From Novosphingobium sp. (GTDB lineage: Bacteria > Pseudomonadota > Alphaproteobacteria > Sphingomonadales > Sphingomonadaceae): 9,067 nt of DNA. The position numbers and the translations under genes are program-made. Below are positions 7,165-9,067 of the stretch, piece after piece. Each line of letters starts with the position of its first letter. The stretch's first letter is position 1. The stretch is from NCBI GenBank assembly GCA_021299075.1, contig JAJTFU010000062.1, positions 1 to 9,067 of the forward strand, given 5' to 3'. The notes below the pieces were generated by a model. That model was not told where the DNA came from. It worked only from the letters and a program-made list of their open reading frames with translations, and made no database searches.

Positions 7165-8192
7165 TGAAGCACCCGGCTGCGGCGGCAATAGTCCTTCTTG
7201 CCGCCGCGGCCCACAGTCCGGCGCAAGCCGGTGTGGCCGCCGATCACGGTGTCGCTCCCTGGAGCGAGGCAGTGGTCGGCGTCGCTGCATTTGCGCCAAT
7301 CACCAGTCTGCTGCGCGCCGAAGGGAGCTGGAGCCGCAAGGCCGCCGGCAAGGTCGATCGCGCCGAGCTGGCCGCCTGGAACCTGCCCCCCAAGGCCAGC
7401 GCCACCTTTGAACGCTGGTGCGCCCCGCAGGCCAGCAGCGGCTGCATTCGCTTCGTCCGCTTTGCCGGTGTCGCCCAGCGCCCGGTGCGGCTAGCGGCGC
7501 GGGCCTGGGATCCGGGCGGGATCTATTCGCTGATGGTCCGATCAGACAATGTCCCGGCGCTGTTCGACGCAGCGATCAAGGCCGGCTGGTGGGCGGAAAG
7601 CGAACCGGTGCGCTTCACTTTTGGCGCCTCCGACCTGCGCAACGTGGTGCTGACCGGCCCGCACGGGATCAACATCGCGGTCTACCAGCGCGTCAGCCCG
7701 CCCTTCACCGCCTTCCCGGTCGGGCGGATCAGCCATGCCTTCAACTCGATGCGGATGGTCAGCAACAAGGGCCGTGCGCGCGATTTCTACCTGAACAACC
7801 TGGGCTTCGAACTGGTGTTCGACAGCGATCGCGAGCCGCCGGAGCCAGCGCGCTCCAACTTCGGCATTCCGCTCAACTACACCCCCCGGATCCCCCGTGC
7901 CGCTGCCGCGCTCCAGCCGGTGCCGGGCGAGACGGGGCGGGTCGAGGTGATGGAGATGCAGGGCTTTACCGGTACCAGCCAGTCAGCCCATGCCAGCCCG
8001 CCCAACCTGGGCGTGCTGCTGCTGCGTTTCCCGGTCCGCGATCTGGCCGCCTATCGCCGCGCGGTCGAGGCCAAGGGGACGGCCATTGCCTATGCCGCCA
8101 CCGGCGTAAGGATCACGGGCCTTGGCACGGTTGACCTCTTCGCCGTGCGCGACCCCGATGGGAACCTGACCGAATTCTACCATGCGCACTGA
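7164..8192 (+). CDS. exported two-module VOC (glyoxalase/dioxygenase-fold) protein
   Basis: The product has 342 residues. The ATG overlaps receptor B's stop by one base (TGATG), so translation is coupled; the frame stays open upstream but that extension only shadows receptor B. Residues 1-22 form a signal peptide ending AQA. Two vicinal-oxygen-chelate modules follow. The first (about 30-178) ends with the VOC-like VVLTGPHGINIAVYQ (161-175). The second (about 186-340) begins ISHAFNSMRMV and ends FAVRDPDGNLTEFYHA. H191, E261 or E264, and E337 are possible metal ligands in the second module by position in the fold; the first shows no clear set. C86 and C94 in the first module could form a disulphide outside the cytoplasm. 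VOC proteins include extradiol dioxygenases, glyoxalases, fosfomycin-type transferases and binding proteins, so the reaction is undetermined. Its location between a receptor and a permease suggests periplasmic substrate capture or modification. Confidence 0.85.
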   Translation: MKHPAAAAIVLLAAAAHSPAQAGVAADHGVAPWSEAVVGVAAFAPITSLLRAEGSWSRKAAGKVDRAELAAWNLPPKASATFERWCAPQASSGCIRFVRFAGVAQRPVRLAARAWDPGGIYSLMVRSDNVPALFDAAIKAGWWAESEPVRFTFGASDLRNVVLTGPHGINIAVYQRVSPPFTAFPVGRISHAFNSMRMVSNKGRARDFYLNNLGFELVFDSDREPPEPARSNFGIPLNYTPRIPRAAAALQPVPGETGRVEVMEMQGFTGTSQSAHASPPNLGVLLLRFPVRDLAAYRRAVEAKGTAIAYAATGVRITGLGTVDLFAVRDPDGNLTEFYHAH

Positions 8193-8910
8193 GCTCAATC
8201 CCCTGCCCCGCCGCCGCGGCCGCATTTCCTATCGCCACAGCAGCGACAATGCCGAATGGGGCTTTGAAGATTTCAGCCTGACCCGCGATGGGGCCGGTGG
8301 CCGGTGCCTGTCGGTCCACTGCGAAATGGCCTTCGATGCCGAGCACGTCGTGCGCGAGACGGTGCTCAGCGTCGATGCCGCGTTCCAGCCGCTCGACGCC
8401 TATGTCCGCATCCTCAACCACGGGGTGCCGACCGGCTCGGGCTGGTTCCGCTTTGGCGATGACGAGGCTGAGGTCGAAAGCTTTACCCGCGACCAGGGCC
8501 GGATCACCCAGCGCGTGCCGATCCAGAAGCCGATGCGCGGCTTTGGGGTCCATGCGCTGATGGGCGATGGCTGGCTGGCGGCCAGCTTCCCGTTCGAGCG
8601 CGGCGCCGGCCACACCCATTTCCTGGGCAACCGCAACCTGCTGCACAGCCTGCACCACTTTGGCGCGACCGGGCCAAGGCTCGAAATATCCGCCAGTGGA
8701 CTAACCTACATCGGGCGCGAGACAATCGCGGTGCCGGCTGGCACCTTCGAATGCCACCGCCTGGCCTTTACCGGCATGACCAATGCCCACCCGCCCTACC
8801 ACATGTGGATCAGCGCGGATGGGGATTACCTCTACGTCCAGGGTGTGGTCGAAGGGTACATGGATTCGCTGTTCGTGCTTGAACAGCTTGAGGGAGAACC
8901 GCTGGGATGA
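8182..8910 (+). CDS. beta-rich protein of unknown function with a histidine cluster
   Basis: The product has 242 residues. The ATG at 8182 lies inside the end of the VOC gene (11-base overlap). No signal peptide or membrane segment is seen, so it is probably cytoplasmic. The N-terminus is basic (residues 9-14, PRRRGR). The C-terminal part has an IGRETIAVPAGTFECHRLAF stretch (177-196), HMWIS (207-211) and a closing strand region. This resembles DUF3108-like or lipocalin-like beta-barrel proteins in which PAGTF precedes a strand. I do not recognise a specific family. A histidine-rich segment at 144-159 (H144, H146, H155, H158, H159) could bind metal or a cofactor. Coupling to the VOC gene and the permease implies a role in the same pathway, perhaps binding or converting the imported compound. 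Confidence 0.85.
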   Translation: MRTELNPLPRRRGRISYRHSSDNAEWGFEDFSLTRDGAGGRCLSVHCEMAFDAEHVVRETVLSVDAAFQPLDAYVRILNHGVPTGSGWFRFGDDEAEVESFTRDQGRITQRVPIQKPMRGFGVHALMGDGWLAASFPFERGAGHTHFLGNRNLLHSLHHFGATGPRLEISASGLTYIGRETIAVPAGTFECHRLAFTGMTNAHPPYHMWISADGDYLYVQGVVEGYMDSLFVLEQLEGEPLG

Positions 8911-9067
8911 GCGCGCAGAAGTCCGAATTCGCGATGGGCTGGAAGGTCCTGCTGGCCGGCCTGGTCGGCGTGGCCTGCGGCGCCTCGCCCTTGCCGTTCA
9001 ACACGATCGGTTTCGTGCTGGCGCCGCTGAAAGAGGAATACGGCTGGTCCTTCGCCCAGACTTCGCT
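8907..9067 (+). CDS. MFS transporter, N-terminal part only
   Basis: The start ATG overlaps the previous stop as ATGA, and AGGGAG (8891-8896) lies ten bases upstream. The 53 visible residues begin with a short hydrophilic tail, then GWKVLLAGLVGVACG (11-25), then NTIGFVLAPLKEEYGWSFAQTS. The sequence around residues 36-53, a helix end followed by PL-EE-GWS, is characteristic of the first periplasmic loop of major facilitator superfamily permeases of the oxalate/formate and monocarboxylate type. The gene runs off the window. Its position after a TonB-dependent receptor and a VOC protein suggests it moves the substrate or its product across the inner membrane. Family call good; substrate unknown. 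Confidence 0.8.
   Translation, partial: MSAQKSEFAMGWKVLLAGLVGVACGASPLPFNTIGFVLAPLKEEYGWSFAQTS

Overview
The window is GC-rich, densely coded DNA that most resembles a sphingomonad-type alphaproteobacterium (Novosphingobium, Sphingobium, Sphingopyxis or a relative). The main reason is the style of its two TonB-dependent receptors: an Ala-Gln signal-peptide junction, a DIVVTAQRR or DIVVTARK TonB box, and a VEVLRGPQGTLFGRNTTGG plug motif. Short intergenic gaps and stop/start overlaps fit the same group. The genus is inferred from style, not from a search.

Layout. (1) Positions 1-1093, plus strand: the 3' end of a lipocalin-like gene overlaps a six-helix membrane protein gene (449-1093). (2) 1094-1154: a short convergent gap with a GC-rich inverted repeat that may terminate transcription both ways. 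(3) 1155-3698, minus strand: TonB-dependent receptor A. (4) 3699-3841: a leader region with two copies of a palindrome, TTGTCC(G/A)GACAA. (5) 3842-4525, minus strand: a second six-helix membrane protein, clearly paralogous to the one at 449-1093. (6) 4526-4689: a divergent promoter region with two more copies of the palindrome. (7) 4690 to the window end, plus strand: a four-gene, translationally coupled operon of TonB-dependent receptor B, an exported two-module VOC (glyoxalase/dioxygenase-fold) protein, a beta-rich protein of unknown function, and the start of an MFS transporter.

How the parts may work together. The 4690-9067 operon reads as an uptake route for a small organic molecule: a high-affinity outer-membrane receptor, an exported VOC protein that may bind or modify the substrate in the periplasm, and an MFS permease for inner-membrane transfer. 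Receptor A and the minus-strand membrane protein probably belong to the same regulon, because the same 12-base palindrome occurs upstream of all three transcription starts and, as far as I could find by eye, nowhere else in the window. The substrate and the regulator are not visible here. No RNA genes, CRISPR arrays, insertion sequences or integrase sites were seen, and no stretch longer than 300 bases lacks a gene.
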